Positions 26,485-35,446 are shown, counted from the stretch's first letter. The stretch is 64,000 bases of DNA from Bacteroidaceae bacterium (GCA_017622815.1 JAGAQH010000024.1:1-64000); one strand, 5' to 3'. The notes: generated from the letters alone by a model not told the origin. Made by a program: numbers and translations.

Positions 26485-26973
26485 ATGAATAAATACGAAA
26501 GTTCGGTCAAGACGGTTTTCGCTCCCGTTGAGCGTGTCTATGCCCGTCTCTCCGACCTCACATCATTGGAGGTGCTCAAGGAAAGGGTGGATGATCCCCG
26601 TTTCGAGGAACTCATCAACACCCAGGTTCCTGCCGACAAGCGCCCAACCCCCGAGCAGTTCGAGAAGTTGCGCAACAACATACGCAAGATGGAACTTACC
26701 CAGGACGCCATGTCCGGTCACATCGGTCCTCTCGGCGACATCACCCTGAGAATCGTTGAGCGTGCCGAACCCAAACTGGTGAAGATGGAACTGGAAGGCG
26801 CTCCCATCGGCGTGACCATGTGGATACAGATGCTTCCCTCCGACGAGAACACCAGCCGCCTGAAGGTTACCTTGGGTGCTGAACTCAACTTCTTCATCCG
26901 CAAGATGATAGAGTCTAAGTTGGAGAAGGCTCCCGAAGGCCTGGCACAGTTCCTTTCGCAAATACCCTATTAA
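26485..26973 (+). CDS. SRPBCC/START-like protein
   Basis: A 162-residue protein of the SRPBCC (polyketide cyclase/START-like) fold: YESSVKTVFAPVERVYARLSDLTSLEVLKERV at the start and the long amphipathic helix NFFIRKMIESKLEKAPEGLAQFLSQIPY at the end, around a hydrophobic pocket. The Bacteroidales members next to pyrE are annotated only by fold; a small hydrophobic ligand is likely, but unknown. I use the ATG at 26485; an in-frame TTG 9 codons upstream is less likely. Confidence 0.8.
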   Translation: MNKYESSVKTVFAPVERVYARLSDLTSLEVLKERVDDPRFEELINTQVPADKRPTPEQFEKLRNNIRKMELTQDAMSGHIGPLGDITLRIVERAEPKLVKMELEGAPIGVTMWIQMLPSDENTSRLKVTLGAELNFFIRKMIESKLEKAPEGLAQFLSQIPY

Positions 26974-26987
26974 ACAACAGACATATC

Positions 26988-27037
26988 CGGCGCAGGGGTC
27001 TCCATCGTATGATGGGGCGTTCCGTGCGCCGTTTTTT
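26988..27037 (+). terminator. Terminator or attenuator just before argH
   Basis: CGGCGCA (26988-26994) pairs with TGCGCCG (27025-27031), followed by six T. Inside is a second hairpin, CCATC-GTAT-GATGG (27002-27015). The T run ends only 19 bases before the argH ATG and no promoter is visible in between. Confidence 0.7.
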
Positions 27038-27056
27038 AGATTATTAAAGACACAAT

Positions 27057-28391
27057 ATGGCAAAACTCTGGGACAAAGGCTTTGAGATAAATGCCGAGAT
27101 AGAAAAGTATACCGTAGGCCGCGACCGCGAACTGGACCTGTATCTGGCTCAGGACGACGTGCTTGGCTCCATGGCGCACATCACCATGCTGGAGAGCATC
27201 GGTCTGCTGGAAAAGGATGAACTGGCGGCACTCCTTGCCAAACTGAAAGAGATCTACGGCCATGCGCTTCAGGGCGACTTCGAGATAGAGGACGGCATAG
27301 AGGACGTGCACTCACAGGTGGAACTCATGCTTACACGCTCCCTGGGCGAGATGGGCAAGAAGATACATTCCGGCCGTTCGCGCAACGACCAGGTTCTTGT
27401 GGACCTGCGCCTCTTCACGCGCCGTCAGTTGCGCCTTGTCGTGGAGGACGTCTGCTCCCTGTTCCGCGAACTCCAGGCGCAGAGCGAGCGCTACAAGAAC
27501 GTGCTCATGCCCGGCTACACCCACCTGCAGGTGGCCATGCCGTCGAGTTTCGGCCTTTGGTTCGGCGCCTATGCCGAATCTCTCGTGGACGACATGATGA
27601 TGCTTCAGGCGGCATACCGGCAGACAAACCGCAACCCCCTCGGTTCTGCGGCAGGCTATGGCAGCAGTTTCCCCCTGAACCGCAGCATGACCACAAGCCT
27701 GCTGGGCTTTGATTCCATGGATTATAACGTGGTGTACGCACAGATGGGACGCGGCAAGACGGAACGCAACGTGGCCTTTGCCATGGCTTCCGTGGCAAGT
27801 ACCGTCAGCAAGATGGCCTTCGATGCCTGTCTGTTCAACTCGCAGAACTTCTCCTTCGTACGCCTGCCCAAGGAGTGCACCACGGGAAGCAGCATCATGC
27901 CCCACAAGAAGAACCCCGATGTCTTCGAACTGACACGCGCAAAGTGCAACAAACTCCAGGCTCTGCCCCAGCAGATCATGATGATAATGAACAATCTGCC
28001 CTCCGGATACTTCCGCGACCTGCAGATTATCAAGGAAGTCTTCCTCCCTGCCTTCCAGGAGTTGCGCGACTGCCTGCAGATGTCGGCCTACATAATCCGC
28101 AAGATGGAGGTAAACGAGGAAATCCTCTCCGACCCACGCTACGACCTCATGTTCTCCGTGGAGGAGGTGAACCGCCTTGCTACCGAAGGCATGCCCTTCC
28201 GCGATGCATACAAGAAGGTGGGTCTGGACATAGAGGCCGGCAACTTCACCCCCGACAAGAATATCCGCCATACTCACGAAGGCAGCATAGGCAACCTGTG
28301 CAACGAGGAAATAGCCCGACTGATGAATTCCCTTGTAGGCGAGTTCCATTTTGAACGTATAGACAAGGCCGTGGAGGCTCTGCTGGCATGA
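27057..28391 (+). CDS. argH: Argininosuccinate lyase
   Basis: Splits argininosuccinate into arginine and fumarate, the last step of arginine synthesis. The 444-residue product has the superfamily signature GSSIMPHKKNPDVFEL (about 280) with its flexible catalytic loop, HSGRSRNDQVLVDLRLF and the TRSLGEMG segment. No other arg genes are in the window. It overlaps the following lipoprotein gene by ATGA. A terminator-like hairpin sits between pyrE-side genes and its ATG, so its expression may be separately controlled. Confidence 0.95.
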   Translation: MAKLWDKGFEINAEIEKYTVGRDRELDLYLAQDDVLGSMAHITMLESIGLLEKDELAALLAKLKEIYGHALQGDFEIEDGIEDVHSQVELMLTRSLGEMGKKIHSGRSRNDQVLVDLRLFTRRQLRLVVEDVCSLFRELQAQSERYKNVLMPGYTHLQVAMPSSFGLWFGAYAESLVDDMMMLQAAYRQTNRNPLGSAAGYGSSFPLNRSMTTSLLGFDSMDYNVVYAQMGRGKTERNVAFAMASVASTVSKMAFDACLFNSQNFSFVRLPKECTTGSSIMPHKKNPDVFELTRAKCNKLQALPQQIMMIMNNLPSGYFRDLQIIKEVFLPAFQELRDCLQMSAYIIRKMEVNEEILSDPRYDLMFSVEEVNRLATEGMPFRDAYKKVGLDIEAGNFTPDKNIRHTHEGSIGNLCNEEIARLMNSLVGEFHFERIDKAVEALLA

Positions 28392-28975
28392 GGTTACACA
28401 GAAGCATAAAGTCATTTATAGCAATGCTGGTTGTCCTTGTGGCAACCGGCATTGTCTCTTCCTGCGAGAAGGCGGAAAACAGATACAGCGGTTACCGTGC
28501 CTATTTCAAGTACGCCCCTGTCAGTGCCAAGCCCAACCTGTACCGTGCCTGCACCTCTCTGGGCGAATTCTGTTCCATAACGTATCCCCCCGGTGTCAAC
28601 TATGTGATAAAGAGTCCCAGCACCCCGTCGGCGGTGGACTATATCCAGCGTACCGCCCTGCAGGGTTATCAGGGCTTTGTCCTTGGTGTGGGAGGTGGTC
28701 TTATAGTGGGCATGCCCACCATACCGGAGATGCTGGAACAGGAAAGCCAGGTCACATGTTACGACCTCTGCTGCCCCAACTGCTATCAGGCCTACCATAT
28801 CCTCAAGCAGTTGGAACTCCATGTCGGAGGTTTGGCCACTTGTTCCTCATGTCATCGCACCTATGACCTCAACAATCAGGGCATGGTGTCCAAGGGGGAT
28901 GCCGGCCGTTCCCTTTTCCGTTACTATGTGCATTACTATGCCCCCACTCAGAGTCTGACAATCAACAATAATTAG
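28388..28975 (+). CDS. Cysteine-rich Rieske-like or zinc-ribbon lipoprotein
   Basis: A 195-residue protein with a lipoprotein signal (lipobox IVSSC, Cys26). The middle is beta-rich. Near the C-terminus two loops carry C129-P-N-C132 and C152-S-S-C155-H, spaced and worded like the two loops of a Rieske domain (CPNCYQAY; TCSSCHRTYDLNNQG), but with Cys where Rieske proteins have His. This predicts a zinc ribbon or rubredoxin-like iron site rather than a [2Fe-2S] Rieske cluster. Two further cysteines (124, 128) are close by. It overlaps argH by 4 bases. Function unknown. Confidence 0.75.
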   Translation: MRLHRSIKSFIAMLVVLVATGIVSSCEKAENRYSGYRAYFKYAPVSAKPNLYRACTSLGEFCSITYPPGVNYVIKSPSTPSAVDYIQRTALQGYQGFVLGVGGGLIVGMPTIPEMLEQESQVTCYDLCCPNCYQAYHILKQLELHVGGLATCSSCHRTYDLNNQGMVSKGDAGRSLFRYYVHYYAPTQSLTINNN

Positions 28976-29004
28976 GCTAAAAGTGTAGTTTTCCCACCTT
29001 TTCC

Positions 29005-29035
29005 TTGGTCGTATCGTTTTTTTGTCATACCTTTG
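29005..29035 (+). promoter_or_regulatory. tRNA-Lys promoter
   Basis: TTG at 29005-29007 and TACCTTTG at 29028-29035, 20 bases apart, 36 bases before the tRNA. Confidence 0.75.
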
Positions 29036-29071
29036 CACCCGCTAATGTTCAGATGATTAGCATTTCAGGTT

Positions 29072-29144
29072 GACTCGCTAGCTCAGTAGGTAGAGCACTT
29101 CACTTTTAATGAAGGGGTCTCGGGTTCGAACCCCGAGCGGGTTA
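29072..29144 (+). tRNA. tRNA-Lys (anticodon TTT)
   Basis: The 73 bases fold into a full cloverleaf: acceptor GACTCGC with GCGGGTT, D arm GCTC-AGTAGGTA-GAGC, anticodon stem CTTCA/TGAAG around CTTTTAA (anticodon TTT), and T arm CGGG-TTCGAAC-CCCG. CCA is not encoded. It has its own promoter and terminator. Confidence 0.97.
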
Positions 29145-29149
29145 CAGAA

Positions 29150-29183
29150 ACAAAGGATGTTGCCATGTGGCGACATCCTTTGT
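29150..29183 (+). terminator. tRNA-Lys terminator
   Basis: ACAAAGGATGT (29150-29160) pairs perfectly with ACATCCTTTGT (29173-29183); only two T follow the stem end. Confidence 0.75.
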
Positions 29184-29285
29184 TCGTATTACAGGTCCTT
29201 CCTGTCTGCCGGAAAGGGAACCGCACCATGCGGTGGCGGATAGTAGGTCTTGGGGGTGAAAAAAACGGACATTGCCCCATGGGTG

Positions 29286-29418
29286 TACGAATGCTCCGTG
29301 AGGACTCGCCCCTGTTGTCGTGAGAACACGGCCTTGTCGTCGTGAGAACTCGCCCCTGTCACCATTGAGAACAAGCCCTCGTTGTCGGGGAGAACAGCCC
29401 CCTGATTTCGGGGATGTC
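29286..29418 (+). repeat. Degenerate 22-base tandem repeat array
   Basis: Six units of 21-23 bases follow one another, e.g. GCCCCTGTTGTCGTGAGAAC (29308 on), GGCCTTGTCGTCGTGAGAAC (29330 on) and GCCCCTGTCACCATTGAGAA (29352 on). Units drift in sequence but hold their length. There are no spacers, so this is not a CRISPR array. The rest of 29184-29536 shows no gene. Confidence 0.7.
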
Positions 29419-29536
29419 TTAACTTACTGATTTGTAGTCTTATGTGCGTTTGCTTAGGCTCGTGCTTTGTGGAGCGTGGCAGAACGTATGGGGGAAATGC
29501 GGTTATTCCAAAATCCTTACATGCAGAAGGAACTTG

Positions 29537-29737
29537 TCATTCGGCCGTGTCCTGTAGCAGAGCATGTGCTCTGGCATAGTCTTCCTCTTCTACGAAAACG
29601 GTAACGCCGTTCATGGGCGGGTATCCGCTCATTATCTCCCCTCCCAGAAAGGAACGGATGCCCTCCTCCTCCAAACGACCTTGGAGAAGGTGGGCTTCCA
29701 TTGGGTTATTGCATGTTGTCAGTCTGCTTATTGCCAT
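29537..29737 (-). CDS. DUF2007 small protein
   Basis: A 66-residue cytoplasmic protein matching the DUF2007 pattern: LTTCNNPMEAHLLQGRLEEEGIRSFLGGE then VTVFVEEEDYARAHALLQD. The fold is ferredoxin-like and members are described only as putative signal-transducing proteins. It lies 7 bases after the acyl-CoA synthetase gene and must be cotranscribed with it. Confidence 0.8.
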   Translation of the reverse strand: MAISRLTTCNNPMEAHLLQGRLEEEGIRSFLGGEIMSGYPPMNGVTVFVEEEDYARAHALLQDTAE

Positions 29738-29744
29738 ACGGTAT

Positions 29745-31646
29745 TTAAAAGACAGAATCCATATTCTGCTGGTTCAGGGTCTGTTTGCCCTCGCTGGTAT
29801 AAATGTAGTCGATGCGTTCCTTGTAGGCCTTCTCTATCTTGGGCCTAACCATCTTCATGGTGGAATTTATCATCTGGTTCTGTTCGGTGAAGGGTTCTGC
29901 CAGCACGGCGAACGAACTTGGCAACCAGCGTTCCGGGAACATGCCCTGGAATTCGCCGCCTTTCTTGAAGCGTGCCAGTTCGCTCTCTATCAGCAGCAGG
30001 GCGGCGGTGTGGCCTTCTGCACTCTCTGCTTTCAGTCCTTTCTCTTTCAGGTGGCGGCGCAGGGCGTCCCTGTTGGGAACTATCAGTGCCGTGGTGGTGG
30101 CGCACTGGTTGTTGTAAAGCATCACCTGGTCTATGTAGGGTGATTTCTCCACCAAGGCCTCCTCTATTCCTTCCGGGCTGTACTTCTCTCCGTCGCTGGA
30201 GATGAGCAGACTCTTGAATCGCCCCTTGACGTATAGAAGGCCCTCCTTGCTCATGTATCCGAGGTCGCCAGTGTAGAGATATCCGTCGCGCACGGTATCT
30301 GCCGTGGATTCGGGGTTCTTCCAGTATCCGGCCATCACGTTCTCTCCCTTCACCACAATCTCTCCCATCTCGCCGGTAGGCAGTTCCTTACCGTCCGTGT
30401 CGCATATCTTCAGTTCTATGGGCTTTACCAGTTTGCCGCTGGAGCCGAAACGGTACAGTTCCGGGCCGTTGCTGGATATTACGGGAGTGGCTTCCGACAG
30501 GCCGTAGCCCTGGTACATGGGTATGCCTATGCCCACGTAGAATTTCTGCAAGTCCTTGTCGAGCAAGGCACCGCCGCCAATGAAGAACTTCAGTTCTCCG
30601 CCGAAGTTATCGCGCACCTTGGAGAACAGTATCTTGTCAAACAGGCATACGAGAGGTTTCAGCGCATAGCGCCAGCCCTTGAAGTCAAGGTTGCTGTCGC
30701 CATAGTACAGTTGTTTGACCTTCATGCCCCAGTTGAACAGGCGTACGGCACCGGGACCTTTGGCACGGATGCCCTGTTCTATGTTCTTCTTGAATGTCTT
30801 TGCCAAGGCCGGAACGCTCAGTATGAAGTGGGGTTTTACTTCCCGGATGTTTATGGGAATGTTCTTCAGACTCTCCATGGGTGTGCGTCCCACCTGCACC
30901 GTGGCTACCGTGGCACCCTTGCTCATCATTATGTAGAAACCCACCACGTGCGCAAAGCAGTGGTCGAGAGGCAGGATGATTAGCGTACGCCAGGTCTGGT
31001 CTATGTTCACCAGGGTGCAAGCCTGCTCCACGTTGGCCGTGTAGTTGCGGTGTGTCAGCACCACTCCCTTCGGGTCGGCCGTGGTGCCGCTGGTGTATGT
31101 GATGGTGGCATAGTCGTCGTTGCAGATGGATTGTCCCACGGCCAGGAATTCCTGCATGCTGTGGGTGGCCAGGAAATCGTCGCCCATGACGAGGACTTCA
31201 TCCACGTATGTCTCCTTGTCTTCGTAGCGTTCCTGTGCGTCCAGCACTATTATCCGCTCCAGCAGGGGCAGACGGTCTTTTATCAGGCGTATCTTCTTCA
31301 GTTGTGTGCCGGATACCATGATGTATTTCACGTCGCCATGCTGCAGACGGAAGAAGAGGTCGTTGCTCTCCTCCAGTTTTATGGACAGGGGCACGTTTAT
31401 GGCTCCTGCATAGAACATGGCCAACTCGCCTATGATCCACAGGTTGCGCCCTTCGCTGAGCAGGGCCATGGTGTCGCCTTTCCTTACTCCAAGTGCCTGA
31501 AGGCCGGCGCCAAGCCTGTAAACCTGTTTGCGGACATCGGAATATGTACTCGGACGGAACATGCCGTCGCTCTTTTCAAGCAGGAATGTGTTCTGAGGGT
31601 ATTTCTGTACAGAAGACTCGAACAGGTCTATTATTGTCTTTTTCAT
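29745..31646 (-). CDS. Long-chain acyl-CoA synthetase (AMP-forming)
   Basis: An adenylate-forming ligase of the FadD/long-chain acyl-CoA synthetase type. The 633-residue product has the AMP-binding motif TITYTSGTTADPKGVVLTHRN (about 177-197), the QGYGLSEATPVIS motif, YLYTGDLGYMSKEGLLYVKGRFKSLLISSDGEKYSPEGIE and a C-terminal lid domain with a candidate lysine. No signal peptide or membrane helix. It likely activates fatty acids for recycling or lipid synthesis; the exact chain length is not readable. Confidence 0.9.
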   Translation of the reverse strand: MKKTIIDLFESSVQKYPQNTFLLEKSDGMFRPSTYSDVRKQVYRLGAGLQALGVRKGDTMALLSEGRNLWIIGELAMFYAGAINVPLSIKLEESNDLFFRLQHGDVKYIMVSGTQLKKIRLIKDRLPLLERIIVLDAQERYEDKETYVDEVLVMGDDFLATHSMQEFLAVGQSICNDDYATITYTSGTTADPKGVVLTHRNYTANVEQACTLVNIDQTWRTLIILPLDHCFAHVVGFYIMMSKGATVATVQVGRTPMESLKNIPINIREVKPHFILSVPALAKTFKKNIEQGIRAKGPGAVRLFNWGMKVKQLYYGDSNLDFKGWRYALKPLVCLFDKILFSKVRDNFGGELKFFIGGGALLDKDLQKFYVGIGIPMYQGYGLSEATPVISSNGPELYRFGSSGKLVKPIELKICDTDGKELPTGEMGEIVVKGENVMAGYWKNPESTADTVRDGYLYTGDLGYMSKEGLLYVKGRFKSLLISSDGEKYSPEGIEEALVEKSPYIDQVMLYNNQCATTTALIVPNRDALRRHLKEKGLKAESAEGHTAALLLIESELARFKKGGEFQGMFPERWLPSSFAVLAEPFTEQNQMINSTMKMVRPKIEKAYKERIDYIYTSEGKQTLNQQNMDSVF

Positions 31647-31690
31647 ATAAATAGTGTTATGGCGTTTGAATGTATATGCCTATCTGGTTA

Positions 31691-31698
31691 CAAATATA
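31691..31698 (-). promoter_or_regulatory. -7 box of the acyl-CoA synthetase gene
   Basis: Minus strand TATATTTG fits TAnnTTTG, 44 bases before the ATG. No -33 box found. Confidence 0.4.
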
Positions 31699-31750
31699 TG
31701 GAAAAAGATAAAAAGATACGTCTTGGCTTTCGTTTTTTTCCATTTATGCG

Positions 31751-31758
31751 TACCTTTG
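31751..31758 (+). promoter_or_regulatory. -7 box of the radical SAM gene
   Basis: TACCTTTG, 38 bases before the ATG. The nearest upstream TTG (31723-31725) is 25 bases away, longer than usual. Confidence 0.5.
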
Positions 31759-31796
31759 TGTTCGTGTAATCCCCCAAAAACAAGCCAATACCTACG

Positions 31797-32978
31797 ATGG
31801 GCAACATCATCAACCCCTTTGCACGTCCGCTTTACGTGATGACAAAGCCGGCAGGAGCGCATTGCAACCTTGCCTGCGACTACTGTTATTATCTTGAGAA
31901 GCAGAAACTTTATCAGAACGGCGACAAGCATATCATGTCAGACCAGTTGACCGAGGTGTTCATACGTGAATACATCCAGTCGCAGTTCGGCAACGAGGTG
32001 AACTTCACCTGGCATGGCGGCGAACCGATGATACGTCCGCTCTCCTATTACAAGAAGGTGGTGCGTTGGCAACGGCGCTATGCCGAAGGCAAGGCTATAA
32101 TGAACTGCCTGCAGACCAACGGCACGCTGCTGACACCGGAGTGGTGCCGTTTCCTGCACGACGAGGGATGGCTGGTGGGTATAAGCATAGACGGTCCGCA
32201 GTATATGCACGATGCCTACCGTATGAAACGCAATGGCGGCCCTACATGGGAAAAGGTTATGCAGGGCATAGAAATGCTCGACCGTTATGAGGTGGAGTGG
32301 AATGCCATGGCTGTGGTGAACGACATTACTGCGGCGCGTCCTCTGGATTTCTACCGCTTCTTCCGTGACGAAATAGAATGCCGCTATCTGCAGTTCACAC
32401 CCGTAGTGGAGCGGATACGCAGACACGAGGACGGGCGTCATCTTGCACATGTCATGGACGGGGATGAATATGCCGTGGCACCGTTCAGCGTTACTCCGGA
32501 GGCATGGGGTAGTTTCCTGTGCACCATGTTCGACGAGTGGTACAACAACGATGTGGGGGAGATGTTCGTGCAGACTTTCGAAGCCACTCTGGCCAACTGG
32601 GCCGGCATGACTCCCGGAGTGTGCTCACTTTCTGACTGGTGCGGCCATGCCGCGGTGATGGAGCACAACGGCGACATATACTGTTGCGATCACTTCGTTT
32701 TCCCGGAATACTATCTTGGCAACATCCGCAACCGTGGTATTCTGGATATGCTGAACAGTGAAAGGCAAATGGCTTTTGCCGACATGAAGACCAAAGGGCT
32801 GCCCACGCAATGCCGTCAGTGCCGATGGCAGTTTGCCTGCCATGGCGAATGTCCGAGAAACCGTTTTGCCAAGACAAAGGACGGTGAACCTGGCCTGAAC
32901 TATCTGTGTGAGGGCTACCGCCGCTATTTCGAGCATGTGGCGCCATTTATGGAAGAACTGAAGGGCAGGTTCTGCTAA
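31797..32978 (+). CDS. Anaerobic sulfatase-maturating radical SAM enzyme family
   Basis: The 393-residue product has the radical SAM motif CNLACDYC (about 23-30), the family start MTKPAGAHCNLACDYCYYLEK, and a SPASM domain with the extra iron-sulfur cysteines (CSLSDWCGHAAVMEHNGDIYCCDHF, CRQCRWQFACHGECPRNR). This matches anSME, which converts an active-site Cys or Ser of sulfatases to formylglycine. CCDHF holds the Asp expected for proton abstraction. No sulfatase gene is in the window, so the partner is unlinked. Single-gene unit. Confidence 0.88.
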   Translation: MGNIINPFARPLYVMTKPAGAHCNLACDYCYYLEKQKLYQNGDKHIMSDQLTEVFIREYIQSQFGNEVNFTWHGGEPMIRPLSYYKKVVRWQRRYAEGKAIMNCLQTNGTLLTPEWCRFLHDEGWLVGISIDGPQYMHDAYRMKRNGGPTWEKVMQGIEMLDRYEVEWNAMAVVNDITAARPLDFYRFFRDEIECRYLQFTPVVERIRRHEDGRHLAHVMDGDEYAVAPFSVTPEAWGSFLCTMFDEWYNNDVGEMFVQTFEATLANWAGMTPGVCSLSDWCGHAAVMEHNGDIYCCDHFVFPEYYLGNIRNRGILDMLNSERQMAFADMKTKGLPTQCRQCRWQFACHGECPRNRFAKTKDGEPGLNYLCEGYRRYFEHVAPFMEELKGRFC

Positions 32979-33031
32979 ATCCCCCTTTTTGCCATCCGCC
33001 TTGCAGGGCGCGCTCCCTTCCTGTGCAGGGG

Positions 33032-34849
33032 TTAGTCCTGGGAAAAATCGGAAAGTATGCGTCTGTAAACCGACAGCAGGGTGCTCTTGCGTATGAATCC
33101 TACGAAGATGCCTTCCTGGTCGGCAACGGGCAGGTTCCATGCGTGCGTGCGGTCAAAGGTCTTGATGACGGACTCCATGCTGTCGTTCACTCCCAGTATG
33201 GCCGGGGATTCGGCCATCAGTTGGGAAACACGGAAACGCCGGAAGAGTTCGGGACGGAAGACAAGATGCCTTATGTCGTCCATGCGCAGTATGCCAACCA
33301 GTTGCATCTGGCGGTTTACTACGGGGAAAACGTATCCTTTGCTCGTGGCAACCATGTTGGCCACATCGCCGAGTGTTTGGTCGGGATAGAGGATCTTGTC
33401 GCTCTTTTCTATGACGGAGTCCATGCTCATCAGTGTCAGTACCGAGCGGTCGGTATGATGGGTGAGGAGTTCGCCACGCTGTGCCAGACGTGTGGCATAT
33501 ATGCTGTGAGGCTCGAAGAGTTTGATGGTCAGGTATGCCACCACGGCCACCATCATCAGAGGCATGAACATGCCGTAGCCGCCTGTAAGTTCGGCTATGA
33601 GGAAGATGCCCGTCAGCGGTGCGTGCATGACACCGCTCATCAGTCCGCACATGCCCAGCATGGCAAAGTTGCATTCGGGCACCTGTATGCCCAGGATGCC
33701 GTAGATGTTCCACAGGCGGGCGAAGACGAAGCCGGCAATGCAACCGAGGAACAGTGAGGGCGCGAAGATACCTCCGCAACCGCCACCGCCGTTGGTGGCC
33801 GTGGAGGCAAACACCTTCATGAGAATCACCAATATTAAATAAGGTATAAGCAGGCGGGCATGTCCGGCAAAGAAAGAGCCGTTCATGGCTTCCTGCCAGT
33901 CCTCCATGCCCTTGCCGTTGAGCAGTAGTTCTATGAGCGTATAGCCTTCGCCATAGAGCGAGGGGAAGAGGAAGATGAGGATGCTCAGCATGGCTCCGCC
34001 GAAGAGAAATTTCTTGTGGGGCAGGGCTATGCGGCGGAATATGCCCTCCAGCCAGTTCATGGTGCGGGTAAAGTAGAGTGCCACCAGGCCACATGCCACA
34101 CCCAGAAGCAGATAGGCAGGGATGCGGTTTACGGAGAAGGCGTCGCTCAGATGGAATTCAAATACCGATGCCGTGCCTGAAAGGGCAAACGTTACGGCCG
34201 TAGCGGTGACACAACTGACCAACAGGGGCAGGAGCGAACCCATGGTGAGGTCTATCATCAGTACTTCCAGCACGAAGACAAGACCGGCAATGGGGGCCTT
34301 AAAAATTCCGGCCACGGCACCGGCGGCACCACATCCTACCAGCAGCATCATGTGGCGGTTGGAGAGGTGGAACAGGCGTCCGAGATTGCTGCCTATGGCG
34401 CTTCCTGTGAGCACGATGGGGGCCTCGGCTCCCACACTGCCACCGAAACCGATGGTGACGGCAGAGGCCAGTACTGAAGTGAAGGTGTTGTGCAGTTTTA
34501 TCTTGCTCCTGTTGCGGGCAATGGCAAAAAGAATCTTGGTTACACCATGGCTGATGTCGTCGCGCACTATGTAGCGGATGAAGAGCATGGTCAGTCCTAT
34601 GCCCACGACAGGGAATATGAGGTAGAGCCAGTTGGCACCTGTAGTGGAGAAGCTATAGGTGAGCAGATGTTCGATGGTGTGGATAATCCATTTCAGCGTC
34701 CAGCCGGCCAAGGCGGTGAAGACGCCCACCACAAGGCTGACGAGCAGAACGAAGCGTTCGTCGTTGATTTTATCTCTGTGGCGTCGGCGCCATTTCAGAA
34801 GTCCTGCGGCAAAGTTGCGTAGAATGGGGTGTCTGTGTGGTGAGTTCAT
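33032..34849 (-). CDS. ClC-family chloride channel or transporter with CBS domains
   Basis: A 605-residue integral membrane protein with about ten or more helices. ClC signatures are visible: GSVGAEAPIV near residue 140 (the E of the GxExP motif, which gates the path), FKAPIAGLVF, and GGGGCGGIFAPSLFLG near 355. The C-terminal 150 residues form a CBS pair (SVLTLMSMDSVIEKSDKILYPDQTLGDV, and LMAESPAILGVNDSMESVIKTF). Whether it is an exchanger or a channel cannot be settled. It follows tsaC by 30 bases. Confidence 0.92.
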   Translation of the reverse strand: MNSPHRHPILRNFAAGLLKWRRRHRDKINDERFVLLVSLVVGVFTALAGWTLKWIIHTIEHLLTYSFSTTGANWLYLIFPVVGIGLTMLFIRYIVRDDISHGVTKILFAIARNRSKIKLHNTFTSVLASAVTIGFGGSVGAEAPIVLTGSAIGSNLGRLFHLSNRHMMLLVGCGAAGAVAGIFKAPIAGLVFVLEVLMIDLTMGSLLPLLVSCVTATAVTFALSGTASVFEFHLSDAFSVNRIPAYLLLGVACGLVALYFTRTMNWLEGIFRRIALPHKKFLFGGAMLSILIFLFPSLYGEGYTLIELLLNGKGMEDWQEAMNGSFFAGHARLLIPYLILVILMKVFASTATNGGGGCGGIFAPSLFLGCIAGFVFARLWNIYGILGIQVPECNFAMLGMCGLMSGVMHAPLTGIFLIAELTGGYGMFMPLMMVAVVAYLTIKLFEPHSIYATRLAQRGELLTHHTDRSVLTLMSMDSVIEKSDKILYPDQTLGDVANMVATSKGYVFPVVNRQMQLVGILRMDDIRHLVFRPELFRRFRVSQLMAESPAILGVNDSMESVIKTFDRTHAWNLPVADQEGIFVGFIRKSTLLSVYRRILSDFSQD

Positions 34850-34879
34850 CTTGCTCCCGTTGTTCTGGTGTCCTGCTTT

Positions 34880-35446
34880 TTATCTTATTATCTTCACGCT
34901 GCAATCCTGTCCCAACTTTATTATTCGGCTGGGAGTTCCGGGTATGTTGTCGCCCCGGCGGAAGGAACAGATATAATCCACTTGCGACTTTATCTCCTCG
35001 CTGATTTCGCGGAAGGTGCGTGCGGTGGGTTCTCCGCTTATGTTGGCGCTGGTGCTTACCAGAGGCTTCTGCAGACGGTAGCAGATGTCGTGGGAGAACT
35101 GGTCGCGTGTAACTCGCATGCCCAGCGAGCCGTCCTCGGCGATGAGGCTTGGTGCCACACCTTCGGCTCCGTCCAGAATGACCGTTACCGGCGAGTCGGC
35201 GGCGTCGAAAATGTCCCATGCCACGTCGGGTATGTTGCGGAAGTAGCGTTGTATGCGGTCGGCCTTGTCCACAAGGCACAACATGGATTTCGCGTCTTCA
35301 CGCTGTTTGATTTCATAGATGCGGCGCACGGCCTCCTCGTTGGTGGCGTCGCAACCTATGCCCCATACCGTGTCGGTGGGGTAAAGGATTACACCGCCCT
35401 TGCGCAAGCATTCCACGGCTTGCTTTATGTCTATTTCGCAATTCAT
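34880..35446 (-). CDS. tsaC: Threonylcarbamoyl-AMP synthase (Sua5/YrdC)
   Basis: Makes threonylcarbamoyl-AMP for the t6A modification at position 37 of ANN-decoding tRNAs. The 188-residue product has the YrdC pattern: LRKGGVILYPTDTVWGIGCDATNEEAV, IKQREDAKSMLCLV, and MRVTRDQF then PLVSTSANISGEPTA. It lacks the C-terminal Sua5 domain, so it is the short YrdC form. tsaE, another t6A gene, is at 47817. Confidence 0.93.
   Translation of the reverse strand: MNCEIDIKQAVECLRKGGVILYPTDTVWGIGCDATNEEAVRRIYEIKQREDAKSMLCLVDKADRIQRYFRNIPDVAWDIFDAADSPVTVILDGAEGVAPSLIAEDGSLGMRVTRDQFSHDICYRLQKPLVSTSANISGEPTARTFREISEEIKSQVDYICSFRRGDNIPGTPSRIIKLGQDCSVKIIR

Noticed and set aside
29286-29418. CRISPR array
   Set aside because: The units are contiguous with no spacers, are only 22 bases, and no cas genes are in the window.
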